Below are positions 47,741 to 55,757 of a stretch of DNA of 64,000 nucleotides, piece by piece. This stretch comes from Mucilaginibacter roseus (GTDB taxonomy: Bacteria; Bacteroidota; Bacteroidia; Sphingobacteriales; Sphingobacteriaceae): NCBI RefSeq assembly GCF_021215455.1, contig NZ_JAJPWV010000003.1:186001-250000 (forward strand), in the 5' to 3' direction. The notes beneath the pieces were generated by a model. The model was given only the letters and a program-made list of their open reading frames with translations, made no database searches and was not told where the DNA came from. Both the position numbers and the translations under genes were made by a program. Every line of letters begins with the position of its first letter. The first letter of the stretch is position 1.

Positions 47741-48745
47741 TTGTCGGCTTTATCAAAACACTTATTTCGGCTATTAACCTGCATTTTGCTTATTGCAACG
47801 GTAAACCTGCAGGCGCAGCAAAAACCACAATATACGCAATACCCGTTCAACAACTACCTTGTTAATCCTGCCTTTGCAGGTATTGAAAATTATATCGACC
47901 TTAAGCTCGGGCACCGTAGCCAGTGGACGGGCCTTGAAGGCGCGCCGAAAACCACTTATCTTACTATAAATGCGCCTATTGGCGAAAACTTTTTAAATGG
48001 CGGTGCCGGAAGCGGCAACCCAAACGAGCGCTCATACCTTCGTACTTACATGGCCGCCGAACCGCACCATGGCGTGGGTTTGCAGGTTATTACGGATAAG
48101 GCCGGCCTTATATCTCAAAACACTATAGCAGGCAGTTATGCCTATCACCTGGGCTTGTCGCCTACTTCAAATCTTGCGGTTGGTTTAACGACAGGCGTTA
48201 GCCAGTATGCCATCAATACATCAGCCATAACTGTTGAAAACCCGATTGACCCGGCACTTAATAACGGCAATAACAGCAAGTGGAGCCCCGATGTTACCGT
48301 AGGCGCGCTATTGTACGGCCCTAACTATTATACAGGTATTTCGGTACAACAGGTATTATCGCAAAGTATATTCTCCACTAATTACAACCAAAGCAAAAGT
48401 GTACCGCATTTTTTACTTACAGGTGGATTGAAACTTTATATGACCGATGACCTTACGCTAATGCCATCCTTCCTGGTAAAAGTTATTGATCCTGCACCGA
48501 CAACTTATGATGTAAATATGAAGCTTGCCTTTCGGGATGATTTTTGGATAGGCGGCTCATATCGCAGAAACGACTCGTTTGGCATATTGGCCGGGTTTAA
48601 CCTGAGCTCACTTATTAACGTCGGTTATTCGTACGATATAACTACTTCAAACCTGAACACCGTCAGCCGCGGCTCGCACGAAATTGTAATCGGTATTTTG
48701 CTTAACAATACCTACCGTGTAAAGTGCCCGCAAAGAAGTTTTTAG
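47741..48745 (+). CDS. PorP/SprF-family type IX secretion-associated outer-membrane protein
   Basis: 334 residues. The only plausible start is a TTG at 47741; an in-frame stop occurs 45 bases upstream and no ATG lies between. The N-terminus is a signal peptide ending LQAQ. The start of the mature protein, QKPQYTQYPFNNYLVNPAFAG, and GHRSQWTGLEGAPKT are signatures of the PorP/SprF family, beta-barrel proteins linked to type IX secretion and gliding. It is paired with an OmpA lipoprotein, the usual arrangement. No gldK-N or sprA genes are in the window. Confidence 0.93.
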   Translation: MSALSKHLFRLLTCILLIATVNLQAQQKPQYTQYPFNNYLVNPAFAGIENYIDLKLGHRSQWTGLEGAPKTTYLTINAPIGENFLNGGAGSGNPNERSYLRTYMAAEPHHGVGLQVITDKAGLISQNTIAGSYAYHLGLSPTSNLAVGLTTGVSQYAINTSAITVENPIDPALNNGNNSKWSPDVTVGALLYGPNYYTGISVQQVLSQSIFSTNYNQSKSVPHFLLTGGLKLYMTDDLTLMPSFLVKVIDPAPTTYDVNMKLAFRDDFWIGGSYRRNDSFGILAGFNLSSLINVGYSYDITTSNLNTVSRGSHEIVIGILLNNTYRVKCPQRSF

Positions 48746-48840
48746 CGGTTTATACATACTTAGCGCAAAACGTTTAACTTCGGCCACGGCAATAAAAGCC
48801 GTGTAAAACCCGTTTTCAACATTAACTATTTTTTTGAAAA

Positions 48841-49371
48841 ATGAAGTCACTAAAACAATATGGCAGCATGTTGCTTATTGCCGCTTCGGTAGCAGCAATG
48901 CCAGCCTGTAAATCAAAGAAAGCCGTTGTAGCACCTCCGCCGCCGCCAAAACCACCGGCAGAAACCCCGGCTACGCCGCCGCCACCGCCACCGGTTAAAG
49001 AGGAAACACCTGCTCCGCCGCCACCACCGGCAGCGCCCAACTACAACTTTAGCAATATTCAGTTCGAGTTTAACTCAGGCATATTGAAAACCGATTCATA
49101 CGCGCTGCTTGATAAAGCGGTAGCTGAAATGAAAAAAGACGACTCAGTAAAATTCATGCTGGACGGACATTCATCTGCCGAAGGTTCTGAAAAACACAAT
49201 ATGGATCTTTCCGTAGAGCGTGCTAACTCGGTAAAAACTTACCTTACCAACAGCGGCATCAGTGCCGACAGGCTTACCGTAAAAGGTTACGGAGAAAGCA
49301 AACCTATATCAAGCAATACTGATGAGGCCAGCCGCGCGCTAAACCGCCGCGTTGAGATCAAAAAACAATAA
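48841..49371 (+). CDS. OmpA-family peptidoglycan-binding lipoprotein
   Basis: 176 residues: signal peptide with lipobox MPAC, a long proline-rich linker (about 33-65, with PPPPP runs), and an OmpA C-terminal domain (about 70-176) with FEFNSGILKTDSYALLDKAV, LDGHSSAEGSEKHNMDLSVERA and GYGESKPISSNTDEASRALNRRVEI. This anchors the outer membrane to peptidoglycan. It follows the PorP/SprF gene by 95 bases. Confidence 0.95.
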   Translation: MKSLKQYGSMLLIAASVAAMPACKSKKAVVAPPPPPKPPAETPATPPPPPPVKEETPAPPPPPAAPNYNFSNIQFEFNSGILKTDSYALLDKAVAEMKKDDSVKFMLDGHSSAEGSEKHNMDLSVERANSVKTYLTNSGISADRLTVKGYGESKPISSNTDEASRALNRRVEIKKQ

Positions 49372-49390
49372 AGCCATACATCGTATACAA

Positions 49391-49424
49391 AAAAGGAGCG
49401 CTTACTTACGTAAGCGCTCCTTTT
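49391..49424. terminator. Bidirectional terminator between ompA-like and nitroreductase genes
   Basis: Perfect 15-bp stem with arms AAAAGGAGCGCTTAC and GTAAGCGCTCCTTTT and loop TTAC, T run on the plus strand (TTTTATTTTT) and on the minus strand (TTTTTTGT). It sits between two convergent genes and should serve both. Confidence 0.92.
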
Positions 49425-49443
49425 ATTTTTGAGAGTGTCACAA

Positions 49444-50076
49444 TTATTTCACCTCGATAATAAATTCTTCCTTAGGGGTTCGTACCTTTTTTTGGTTAAC
49501 CAGCCAGTCGTTAGCTTCATCGCGGTAACCCAGCGGTAATATGGCGGCACTCTTTAAGCCTTTTTCAGCCAGGCCTAAAATTTCATCAAGCTTTTCGGGA
49601 ATAAAGCCTTCCATCGGGGTTGCGTCTACACGTTGCTCAGCAGCAGCGGCTACCGCTGTACCAAGGGCGATGTATGCCTGTTTTGCTGCATGATTAAAAT
49701 GCCATTGCTGGCCAAGTGGCTCGTACATGCTCCATAGCCTGTCATGGTAAGCGCTCATGGCATCGTCCGGTAGTCCACGCTCTTGTGTTGTACGTTTAAA
49801 CACCTCACCAATTTTTTCATAGGTATAACCATCCCATGCAGCGAAAACCAGCAGGTGCGAACAATCAACAATCTGGCTTTGATCAAAAGCGATGGCTTTG
49901 ATCTTTTCCAGCACTTCTTTGTCAGACACTACAATAATTCTGTATGGCTGCAAACCCGATGACGATGGGGCCAAACGGGCAGCCTCTAATATATAATCAA
50001 GTTTATCTTGCGGAACAACAGCTCCGTTCATTTTTTTGGTGGCATAGCGCCAGTTCAGATCCTCTATCAAGCTCAT
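49444..50076 (-). CDS. Nitroreductase-family NAD(P)H oxidoreductase
   Basis: FMN-dependent oxidoreductase of the NfsB/nitroreductase fold, 210 residues from the ATG at 50076 (MSLIEDLNWRYATKKMNG). The open frame extends 34 codons further, but that part overlaps the intergenic promoter region. Motifs include ARLAPSSSGLQPYRIIVVSD (FMN-phosphate binding) and ALGTAVAAAAEQRVDATPMEGF. Substrates could be quinones, nitroaromatics or pteridines. It is divergent from an HxlR regulator, 80 bases away, which probably controls it. Confidence 0.95.
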   Translation of the reverse strand: MSLIEDLNWRYATKKMNGAVVPQDKLDYILEAARLAPSSSGLQPYRIIVVSDKEVLEKIKAIAFDQSQIVDCSHLLVFAAWDGYTYEKIGEVFKRTTQERGLPDDAMSAYHDRLWSMYEPLGQQWHFNHAAKQAYIALGTAVAAAAEQRVDATPMEGFIPEKLDEILGLAEKGLKSAAILPLGYRDEANDWLVNQKKVRTPKEEFIIEVK

Positions 50077-50120
50077 TATAATTACGTTTTTATAATGACA
50101 AATGTGAGGCATTATTTGTT

Positions 50121-50134
50121 TACTTTTGTCACAA
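50121..50134 (+). promoter_or_regulatory. Candidate promoter and operator of the HxlR-family gene
   Basis: TACTTTTG (50121-50128) matches TAnnTTTG exactly. It overlaps the short palindrome TTGT-C-ACAA (50126-50134), which extends imperfectly to TTAC...GTAA. The position suits autoregulation by the HxlR protein; this is inference. Confidence 0.35.
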
Positions 50135-50156
50135 GGTAACCATAATTCACAGTAAC

Positions 50157-50534
50157 ATGGAAGTAACCAAGTCACCACAAGGTAAGCAGCCGTTAACTAA
50201 ATCGCAGTGCAATAAAAAGCTGTTGGCTATTAAAGACGCAATGGATTTGCTCGAGGGTAAATGGAAAATTCACATCCTGGCTGTGTTATGCGACAGCCCT
50301 ATGCGCTACTCAGATATATTGCGCGAGGTAGACGGTATATCCGGCAAAATGCTGAGCAGGCAGTTGAAAGAGATGGAATTGAATAAACTGGTTACACGTA
50401 ACGTAATCAACACCCAGCCTTTAGTGGTTGAATATCAACTGACCGATTATGGCCTGAGCTTTAGAGATGTTTTAGCCCAACTGGCCTTATGGGGCGAAAG
50501 GCACCGCGAGCATATACTGAAAAACCAGGAATAA
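50157..50534 (+). CDS. HxlR-family winged-helix transcriptional regulator
   Basis: 125 residues with the HxlR winged-helix fold: DAMDLLEGKWKIHILAVLCDSPMRYSDILREVDGISGKMLSRQLKEMELNKLVTR, which includes a conserved N-terminal Cys (QCNKKL). Members repress or activate adjacent redox genes and often sense electrophiles or oxidants through a cysteine. Divergent from the nitroreductase gene. It ends six bases from the convergent lactamase gene. Confidence 0.95.
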   Translation: MEVTKSPQGKQPLTKSQCNKKLLAIKDAMDLLEGKWKIHILAVLCDSPMRYSDILREVDGISGKMLSRQLKEMELNKLVTRNVINTQPLVVEYQLTDYGLSFRDVLAQLALWGERHREHILKNQE

Positions 50535-50539
50535 CGAAA

Positions 50540-51418
50540 CTATTTTTTCGTACGTTTCTCTACAAACTCTTTCTCCAGGTTGGCAAGTGCCTCATCATAA
50601 CCTTTACGGTCAATAAATGCTTCGGGGTTATAGGTATTGCCCGGCTTATGCTTTTTTTGCAAATCAAACTGGCTGGCGTGTGATGATAACCATATATCAA
50701 AAGTCAGCTTTTTCATAGCGTCAAAAGTGTAAGCATAATCCTTCTCGATTTCGGGATAAGCGGTAACCTCGTCAAAAGCCTTTTCAATAACAATGCTTGG
50801 CATATTGGCAATCAGCACGTGGTATGTACGCACCGCATCCTTTACATCAAACAAATAACTGCACGAGCCCTTGGTATGCCCCGGGTGATGCAGCATAGTT
50901 AACTTAGTACCACCTAGGACAATACTGTCCTTATCGTGCAACACACGGTCAACCTTAACCGGCGCGTAGGACATGACGCCATTACCCAGAGCATAATCAG
51001 AACTGCCGCCATCGGCCACTACCTGCGCGTCGGCTTCATCAACCAGCATTTTGGCGCCCGTTTGCTTTTTAATAGCAGCCATAGCACCCATATGGTCGTA
51101 ATGCGCCTGAGTTGTGAGTAATATCTTGATATCCTTAAATTTAAAGCCGAGTTTAGCGACGTTTTGTTTAATGATACCGGCAGAATTTGCCAGTCCGGTG
51201 TTGATCAGGATGTTACCTTTAGGCGTAACGATCAGGTAACTTGCCAAATCGTAAGTACCTACGTAATATAAATTACCGGCTATCCGGAAGGGCTGGTATG
51301 GTTTTGACCACTCTGCCGGCACATCTGTAGGTTCAACAACTTTTTGTGCGTTAGCCGCGGCAAAAGTTACCGCAAAAAACAATGTTAGCAGGATGAATTT
51401 AAATAGGTAGCGTTGCAT
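50540..51418 (-). CDS. Subclass B3 metallo-beta-lactamase, GOB-like
   Basis: 292-residue secreted Zn enzyme with signal peptide MQRYLFKFILLTLFFAVTFAAANA. The metal-binding motif is TQAHYDHMGA, with Q104, H106, D108 and H109. In most B3 enzymes the first position is His (HxHxDH); Gln there is the feature of the GOB enzymes. Further ligands are H181 (HHPGHTKGS) and H247 (SSHASQF). The mature region also has B3-like LINTGLANSAGIIKQNV. It probably hydrolyses penicillins, cephalosporins or carbapenems in the periplasm; activity must be tested. A TAnnTTTG box (TATCTTTG) on the minus strand lies at 51423-51430. Confidence 0.9.
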   Translation of the reverse strand: MQRYLFKFILLTLFFAVTFAAANAQKVVEPTDVPAEWSKPYQPFRIAGNLYYVGTYDLASYLIVTPKGNILINTGLANSAGIIKQNVAKLGFKFKDIKILLTTQAHYDHMGAMAAIKKQTGAKMLVDEADAQVVADGGSSDYALGNGVMSYAPVKVDRVLHDKDSIVLGGTKLTMLHHPGHTKGSCSYLFDVKDAVRTYHVLIANMPSIVIEKAFDEVTAYPEIEKDYAYTFDAMKKLTFDIWLSSHASQFDLQKKHKPGNTYNPEAFIDRKGYDEALANLEKEFVEKRTKK

Positions 51419-51422
51419 ACCT

Positions 51423-51430
51423 CAAAGATA
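51423..51430 (-). promoter_or_regulatory. Candidate -7 promoter box of the B3 metallo-beta-lactamase gene
   Basis: Minus-strand TATCTTTG is an exact TAnnTTTG match, only four bases from the ATG (51418). As with nuoA, the implied transcript would have almost no 5' leader. No -33 TTTG is seen at the usual distance. Confidence 0.4.
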
Positions 51431-51545
51431 CAAGCCCTTGTAACATTTATGAATAATTACATTCCGAAAACTTAATATTCTTTAATTTAGCTTTATTGCG
51501 ATCGATAACACTGCGTTGACTTAAACTTTATCGGTTCCCTGAATT

Positions 51546-51911
51546 ATGTTTTTAATTATATTGAATATTATATTCTGCATTGCCTTTATTGGCTTTGCTT
51601 ATCTGAACTTTGATGATATCGATTGGTATCTGTGGGTACCAATTTACCTTAGCGCAGCCGCTTGCTGTGGTTTTGCCGCCGCGGGTATGTTTTACCCTAC
51701 TATATATTTATTGCTTATCGCGTTTTACCTGGTGTACGCGGCATTACTGTTTTTTCAGAAAGACGGCGTGCGCGACTGGATAAGCAAATACAATAAACCA
51801 AGCCTGGTTGAAAGTATGCAGGCCGAAAAGCCTTACATTGAAAAAACACGTGAGTTTTTTGGACTATTGATTATTACCGGGGCTTTATTAATTAACTTTT
51901 TAGCTGTTTAA
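51546..51911 (+). CDS. TMEM220-like membrane protein
   Basis: 121 residues with four hydrophobic helices: residues about 1-20, 28-48, 52-72 and 102-120. The NFDDIDWYLWVPIYLSAA segment and the DWISKYNKPSLVESMQAEKPYIEKTREFFGL loop resemble TMEM220-type small membrane proteins. It lies five bases before eboA and is probably co-transcribed with the ebo cluster. The role is unknown. Confidence 0.75.
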   Translation: MFLIILNIIFCIAFIGFAYLNFDDIDWYLWVPIYLSAAACCGFAAAGMFYPTIYLLLIAFYLVYAALLFFQKDGVRDWISKYNKPSLVESMQAEKPYIEKTREFFGLLIITGALLINFLAV

Positions 51912-51916
51912 AGGAA

Positions 51917-52642
51917 ATGTTTGGGTACGATAAAGCGGCATTACAGCAAACAATAGCTGCCATTATTCAAAATAATATTACCGCTGATGCATGGGCTTGG
52001 CTAAGCCGACAGGGCGATATAAAAAGCAGAGCGGCATTCAACGCTGCATTTGCCATGATGCCGCGTAAAACGGGCAAGGCAGAGATCAGCATTACGCCTG
52101 CACAGGCACAGGAACTCGACGCTATCCGCAAAGGCTTCAATATTGACGGCTGGACGGCAGACCGTCTTTGCCGCGTATATCTCTTGCTATCAGCAGATGC
52201 AAGTGACGGGGAGCGCTATCTTGACGTTGTTGAAAACTTATTTTTAGCCGCTGAAATGAACGAATTAGTGGCATTATATTCAGCATTACCGGTGTTGGCT
52301 TATCCTGACTTTTTGGTAAAACGTTGTGCCGAGGGCATACGCAGCAATATTGGCAGCGTATTGGAAGCCATTATGTACAACAACCCTTACCCGGCCGAAT
52401 ATTTGCCCGAAGCTGCCTGGAACCAGCTAATTATGAAAGCCATTTTTACGGAGAAGCGCCTTGATTTAATTACAGGCCTCAACCACCGTAACAACCAGGA
52501 GCTTGCCCGCATACTGATGGATTTTGCCCGCGAACGCGGCGCGGCAGGCCGTACCGTAGTGCCGGAACTTTGGCATCTGGCATCACCGTTTACTGATGCC
52601 GGTATTGTAAACGCCGTTAAACAACAATATAGTACCATTTAA
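51917..52642 (+). CDS. eboA: EboA-domain protein
   Basis: 241 residues, helical, no signal peptide. The conserved part ENLFLAAEMNELVALYSALPVL, then IRSNIGSVLEAIMYNNPYPAEYLPEAAWNQLIMKAIF and ELARILMDFARERGAAGRTV, matches the EboA family as I know it. EboA has no assigned biochemical activity. It is the first gene of the ebo cluster, 24 bases before eboB. The absence of a signal or anchor suggests a cytosolic role, perhaps as an adaptor (inference). Confidence 0.88.
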   Translation: MFGYDKAALQQTIAAIIQNNITADAWAWLSRQGDIKSRAAFNAAFAMMPRKTGKAEISITPAQAQELDAIRKGFNIDGWTADRLCRVYLLLSADASDGERYLDVVENLFLAAEMNELVALYSALPVLAYPDFLVKRCAEGIRSNIGSVLEAIMYNNPYPAEYLPEAAWNQLIMKAIFTEKRLDLITGLNHRNNQELARILMDFARERGAAGRTVVPELWHLASPFTDAGIVNAVKQQYSTI

Positions 52643-52666
52643 TAACCCCAATTATAACAGAACGAT

Positions 52667-53647
52667 ATGTGCTGCAGCCATTCATTTGAAGATAAACCGC
52701 TACCGGGCCAAAAGCCCGAGGCATTTGATATAAGCGCCGTTAAAGGCATGAAATTTTTTGACCCGCATGTGCACATGACATCGCGCACCACGGATGATTA
52801 CCAGGCTATGGCTGATGCCGGTGTGGTAGCCCTGATTGAACCTGCCTTTTGGCTGGGCCAGCCACGTACCGGCATTGATAGCTTTCGCGATTATTATAGC
52901 AGTTTAATTGGCTGGGAACGTTTCCGTTCGTCGCAATTTGGTATTAAGCATTATTGCACCATTGGCCTTAACTCACGCGAGGCTAATAACGAAGCCCTTG
53001 CCGAGCAGGTAATGGAAATACTGCCGCTGTTTGTTTATAAAGACGGCGTGGTTGGCGTTGGCGAAATAGGATTTGACGACCAAACCGCAGCCGAAGACAA
53101 ATATTACCGCCTGCAACTGAATCTGGCTAAGGAAGCCGGTTTGCCCGTGCAGGTACACACCCCGCACCGAGATAAAAAACATGGCACTCAGCGCAGTATG
53201 GATATCGCGCTTGAGCATGGCCTTGATCCATATTCCGTCATTATCGACCATAATAATGAGGAAACCGTAAAAGAGGTACTTGACCGTGGTTTTTGGGCCG
53301 CATTTACCATCTATCCCTTTACTAAAATGGGTAACCAGCGCATGGTTGAAGTAGTAAAGCAATACGGTTCAGAACGCATCATGATTAATTCTGCCGCCGA
53401 TTGGGGCATCAGCGACCCGTTAGCTGTACCAAAAACCGCCGCCTTAATGAAACTTAACGGCATCAGCGCCGAAGATATTGAACTGGTAACCTACCGCAAC
53501 GCCATTACCGCCTTTGCCCAAAGCGGACAAATTGATGAGGCCGACTTTGGCGTGAACATTGACCAAAGCGCCAAGTTTGAAGGCAACAGCATTTTACGTG
53601 GCGGCCAGCAGCCAAGGGTAGATAAATCGTCCATCATTATCAGTTAA
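52667..53647 (+). CDS. eboB: EboB, TatD-like metal-dependent hydrolase
   Basis: 326 residues. TatD-like metal ligands are all in place: HxH at H34 and H36 (DPHVH), E133 (GVGEIGFDD), H164 (VQVHTPH), H195 (IIDHNNE) and D245 (NSAADWG). TatD proteins are 3'-5' nucleases, but the ebo member carries an N-terminal extension of about 28 residues (MCCSHSFEDKPLPGQKP) and may act on a small phosphate or ester substrate. It lies between eboA and eboC with gaps of 24 and 5 bases. Confidence 0.92.
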   Translation: MCCSHSFEDKPLPGQKPEAFDISAVKGMKFFDPHVHMTSRTTDDYQAMADAGVVALIEPAFWLGQPRTGIDSFRDYYSSLIGWERFRSSQFGIKHYCTIGLNSREANNEALAEQVMEILPLFVYKDGVVGVGEIGFDDQTAAEDKYYRLQLNLAKEAGLPVQVHTPHRDKKHGTQRSMDIALEHGLDPYSVIIDHNNEETVKEVLDRGFWAAFTIYPFTKMGNQRMVEVVKQYGSERIMINSAADWGISDPLAVPKTAALMKLNGISAEDIELVTYRNAITAFAQSGQIDEADFGVNIDQSAKFEGNSILRGGQQPRVDKSSIIIS

Positions 53648-53652
53648 TTGTT

Positions 53653-54549
53653 TTGAGTAAAACCATCAGTTACCTGCGCATGATGCGCCCTGCCAACATT
53701 GTTACCTCGGTAGCTGATGTGCTGGCGGGCATAGCCATCACCGGTATTTTTGCCGATTCGGGCGCATTTATGATGCAGGGATATTTATCAATCACCCTGC
53801 TATTATGCTTTTCAACCGCCTGCCTGTATGGCGGCGGCATCGTATTTAACGATGTTTTTGATGCCGAACTTGATAAAATTGAACGCCCCGAGCGTGCTAT
53901 ACCCAGCGGTATCATCAGCAAAGCATCTGCGGCTACTTTAGGCAGTATATTGCTTATTGCGGGTATTTTAGCTGCCTTTGCTTGCGGAAGCCTTTCGGGT
54001 ATGTTAGCCGTAGCTATTGCGTTTTTCGCATTGCTTTATAACAAGCTCAGCAAGCATCATCCGTTTTTTGGGCCGCTTAATATGGGCTTATGTCGAGGTT
54101 TGAACCTGCTTTTAGGCATCAGCATATTGCCTGATGTTTTGCAGCATTGGTATATGCTGGCCGTGGTGCCCATCATCTACATATTCTGCATTACCATGAT
54201 CAGTCGTGGTGAGGTGCATGGTGGCAGCAAGGGCAACCTGTATATCGCTTCGGGATTGTACGGTATTGTAGCGGGCATAATCGCCTACTTTGGTTATCGT
54301 AACGGTACATTATTGCTAACTGCTGTGTTTTTGATACCATTCATATTTATGATTTTCCGTCCGCTATTAAAGGCTATTCAGCAACCGGTTGGTAAAAATA
54401 TAGGCGCGGCGGTTAAGGCCGGGGTAATATCACTTATATTGATGGATGCGGCATGGGCGGCAACATTCAGCACATTTTTTGTAGCTTTATTGATAGCCTG
54501 CCTGTTACCATTATCCATGTGGCTGGCAAAAACATTCGCCGTCACCTGA
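53653..54549 (+). CDS. eboC: EboC, UbiA-like prenyltransferase
   Basis: 298 residues and about eight hydrophobic helices. The first UbiA Asp-rich motif is NDVFDAELD (66-74), followed by KIERPERAIPSG. The second motif, normally Asp-containing, is YNKLSKHHPFFGPLNMGLCRG, where the expected first Asp is replaced by Asn, as I recall for other EboC proteins. It is predicted to transfer a prenyl group onto an unknown acceptor in the membrane. I use the TTG at 53653 (MSKTISYLRMMRPAN); an ATG is available at 53680. Five bases after eboB. Confidence 0.9.
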   Translation: MSKTISYLRMMRPANIVTSVADVLAGIAITGIFADSGAFMMQGYLSITLLLCFSTACLYGGGIVFNDVFDAELDKIERPERAIPSGIISKASAATLGSILLIAGILAAFACGSLSGMLAVAIAFFALLYNKLSKHHPFFGPLNMGLCRGLNLLLGISILPDVLQHWYMLAVVPIIYIFCITMISRGEVHGGSKGNLYIASGLYGIVAGIIAYFGYRNGTLLLTAVFLIPFIFMIFRPLLKAIQQPVGKNIGAAVKAGVISLILMDAAWAATFSTFFVALLIACLLPLSMWLAKTFAVT

Positions 54550-54583
54550 TTTATTGTTTAAACGTTTTTGATTTGGAGCTTTA

Positions 54584-55744
54584 ATGGAGCATTTACAACA
54601 GTCGTTCACTGTAAAATTTGAATATAAAGTATTTTTCACTGCCGGTCTTTTCGAAGCAGGCAACAGCATTTTCAACGATTTTTTGTCGCAGGCAAACACT
54701 GCCGTACAGCGTAAGATATTTTTTGTAATTGACGAGGGTGTAGCCGAGTCGCATCCCCAATTAACAGCAAACATCAAGGCTTACTTTGCCAGTAATAATA
54801 CTGTAAAGCTGGTTGATCATATCCTGATCATTCCCGGCGGGGAGCAAGTAAAAAATGACACCAGGTATTTTGACCAGGTTGTTGAGGCGGTAAACACCTA
54901 CGGCATCGACCGCCACTCGTACATCGCGGCCATTGGCGGAGGTTCGGTGCTGGATATGGTGGGTTATGCCGCAGCTGTATCGCACCGGGGCATTAAGCAC
55001 ATCCGCATACCAACAACGGTGCTCTCGCAAAACGACTCAGGCATCGGTGTAAAAAATGGTATCAACTACTTCAATAAAAAAAACTTCTTAGGCACCTTCG
55101 TACCGCCGGTAGCGGTATTTAACGACGAACAGTTTTTGACCACGCTTAGCGATCGCGACTGGCGTTCGGGCATATCCGAAGCCATTAAGGTAGCGCTTAT
55201 AAAGGACGCCGATTTCTTTAACTGGATAGAGGCTAACGCGCAAGCCCTGGTTGAGCGCGACATGACCGTAATGAACCAACTGATATGGCGTTGTGCCAAG
55301 CTGCACATGGAGCATATTGCCGGTGCCGATCCGTTTGAAAGCGGTTCGTCCCGTCCGCTGGATTTCGGCCACTGGAGCGCGCACAAACTGGAGTACCTGA
55401 GCAACTTTGAGGTAAGGCATGGCGAGGCCGTTGCCATGGGCATAGCGTTAGATACAGTATATTCTAACCTGTCGGGCCGCTTATCATCGGCTGAAAGCCA
55501 AAGGGTAATTCAATTGCTGCTTAATTTAGGTTTTGAGGTTACCCACCCGCTGTTGCAGGTAAACGAGGGCGACAGCCCGATACTTAACGGCCTCGAGGAG
55601 TTCAGGGAACACCTGGGCGGACAGCTTACCATTATGCTGCTTACCGCTATAGGCCAGGGGCAGGAGGTACATGAAATGGATGCCAACTTGCTTGAACAAG
55701 CCGGCCATATTTTAACCGATACTCAGCAACATCAGTTGCAATAA
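54584..55744 (+). CDS. eboD: EboD, sugar-phosphate cyclase (3-dehydroquinate synthase-like)
   Basis: 386 residues. NAD-binding GGGSVLDM (118-125) corresponds to GGGVVGDL of 3-dehydroquinate synthase. The Zn ligands are conserved: E199 (SGISEAIK), H263 (LDFGH) and H279 (VRHGEAVA). The motif LDFGHWSAHKLE replaces the usual FGHTxGH (W for T), and IPTTVLSQNDSGIGVKNG replaces the typical IPTTLLAQVDSSVGGKTG. So this is probably a cyclase with a different substrate, rather than the shikimate-pathway AroB. It lies 34 bases after eboC. Confidence 0.9.
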   Translation: MEHLQQSFTVKFEYKVFFTAGLFEAGNSIFNDFLSQANTAVQRKIFFVIDEGVAESHPQLTANIKAYFASNNTVKLVDHILIIPGGEQVKNDTRYFDQVVEAVNTYGIDRHSYIAAIGGGSVLDMVGYAAAVSHRGIKHIRIPTTVLSQNDSGIGVKNGINYFNKKNFLGTFVPPVAVFNDEQFLTTLSDRDWRSGISEAIKVALIKDADFFNWIEANAQALVERDMTVMNQLIWRCAKLHMEHIAGADPFESGSSRPLDFGHWSAHKLEYLSNFEVRHGEAVAMGIALDTVYSNLSGRLSSAESQRVIQLLLNLGFEVTHPLLQVNEGDSPILNGLEEFREHLGGQLTIMLLTAIGQGQEVHEMDANLLEQAGHILTDTQQHQLQ

Positions 55745-55757
55745 ACGTTATCTACCT

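Noticed and set aside
51917..52642. EboA as a transposase or toxin because of its Arg/Ala-rich helical composition
   Set aside because: Its conserved blocks and position before eboB fit EboA; no catalytic motif of those families is present.
54584..55744. EboD as the housekeeping 3-dehydroquinate synthase AroB
   Set aside because: The active-site motifs differ and the gene lies inside a complete ebo cluster, so shikimate-pathway use is unlikely.
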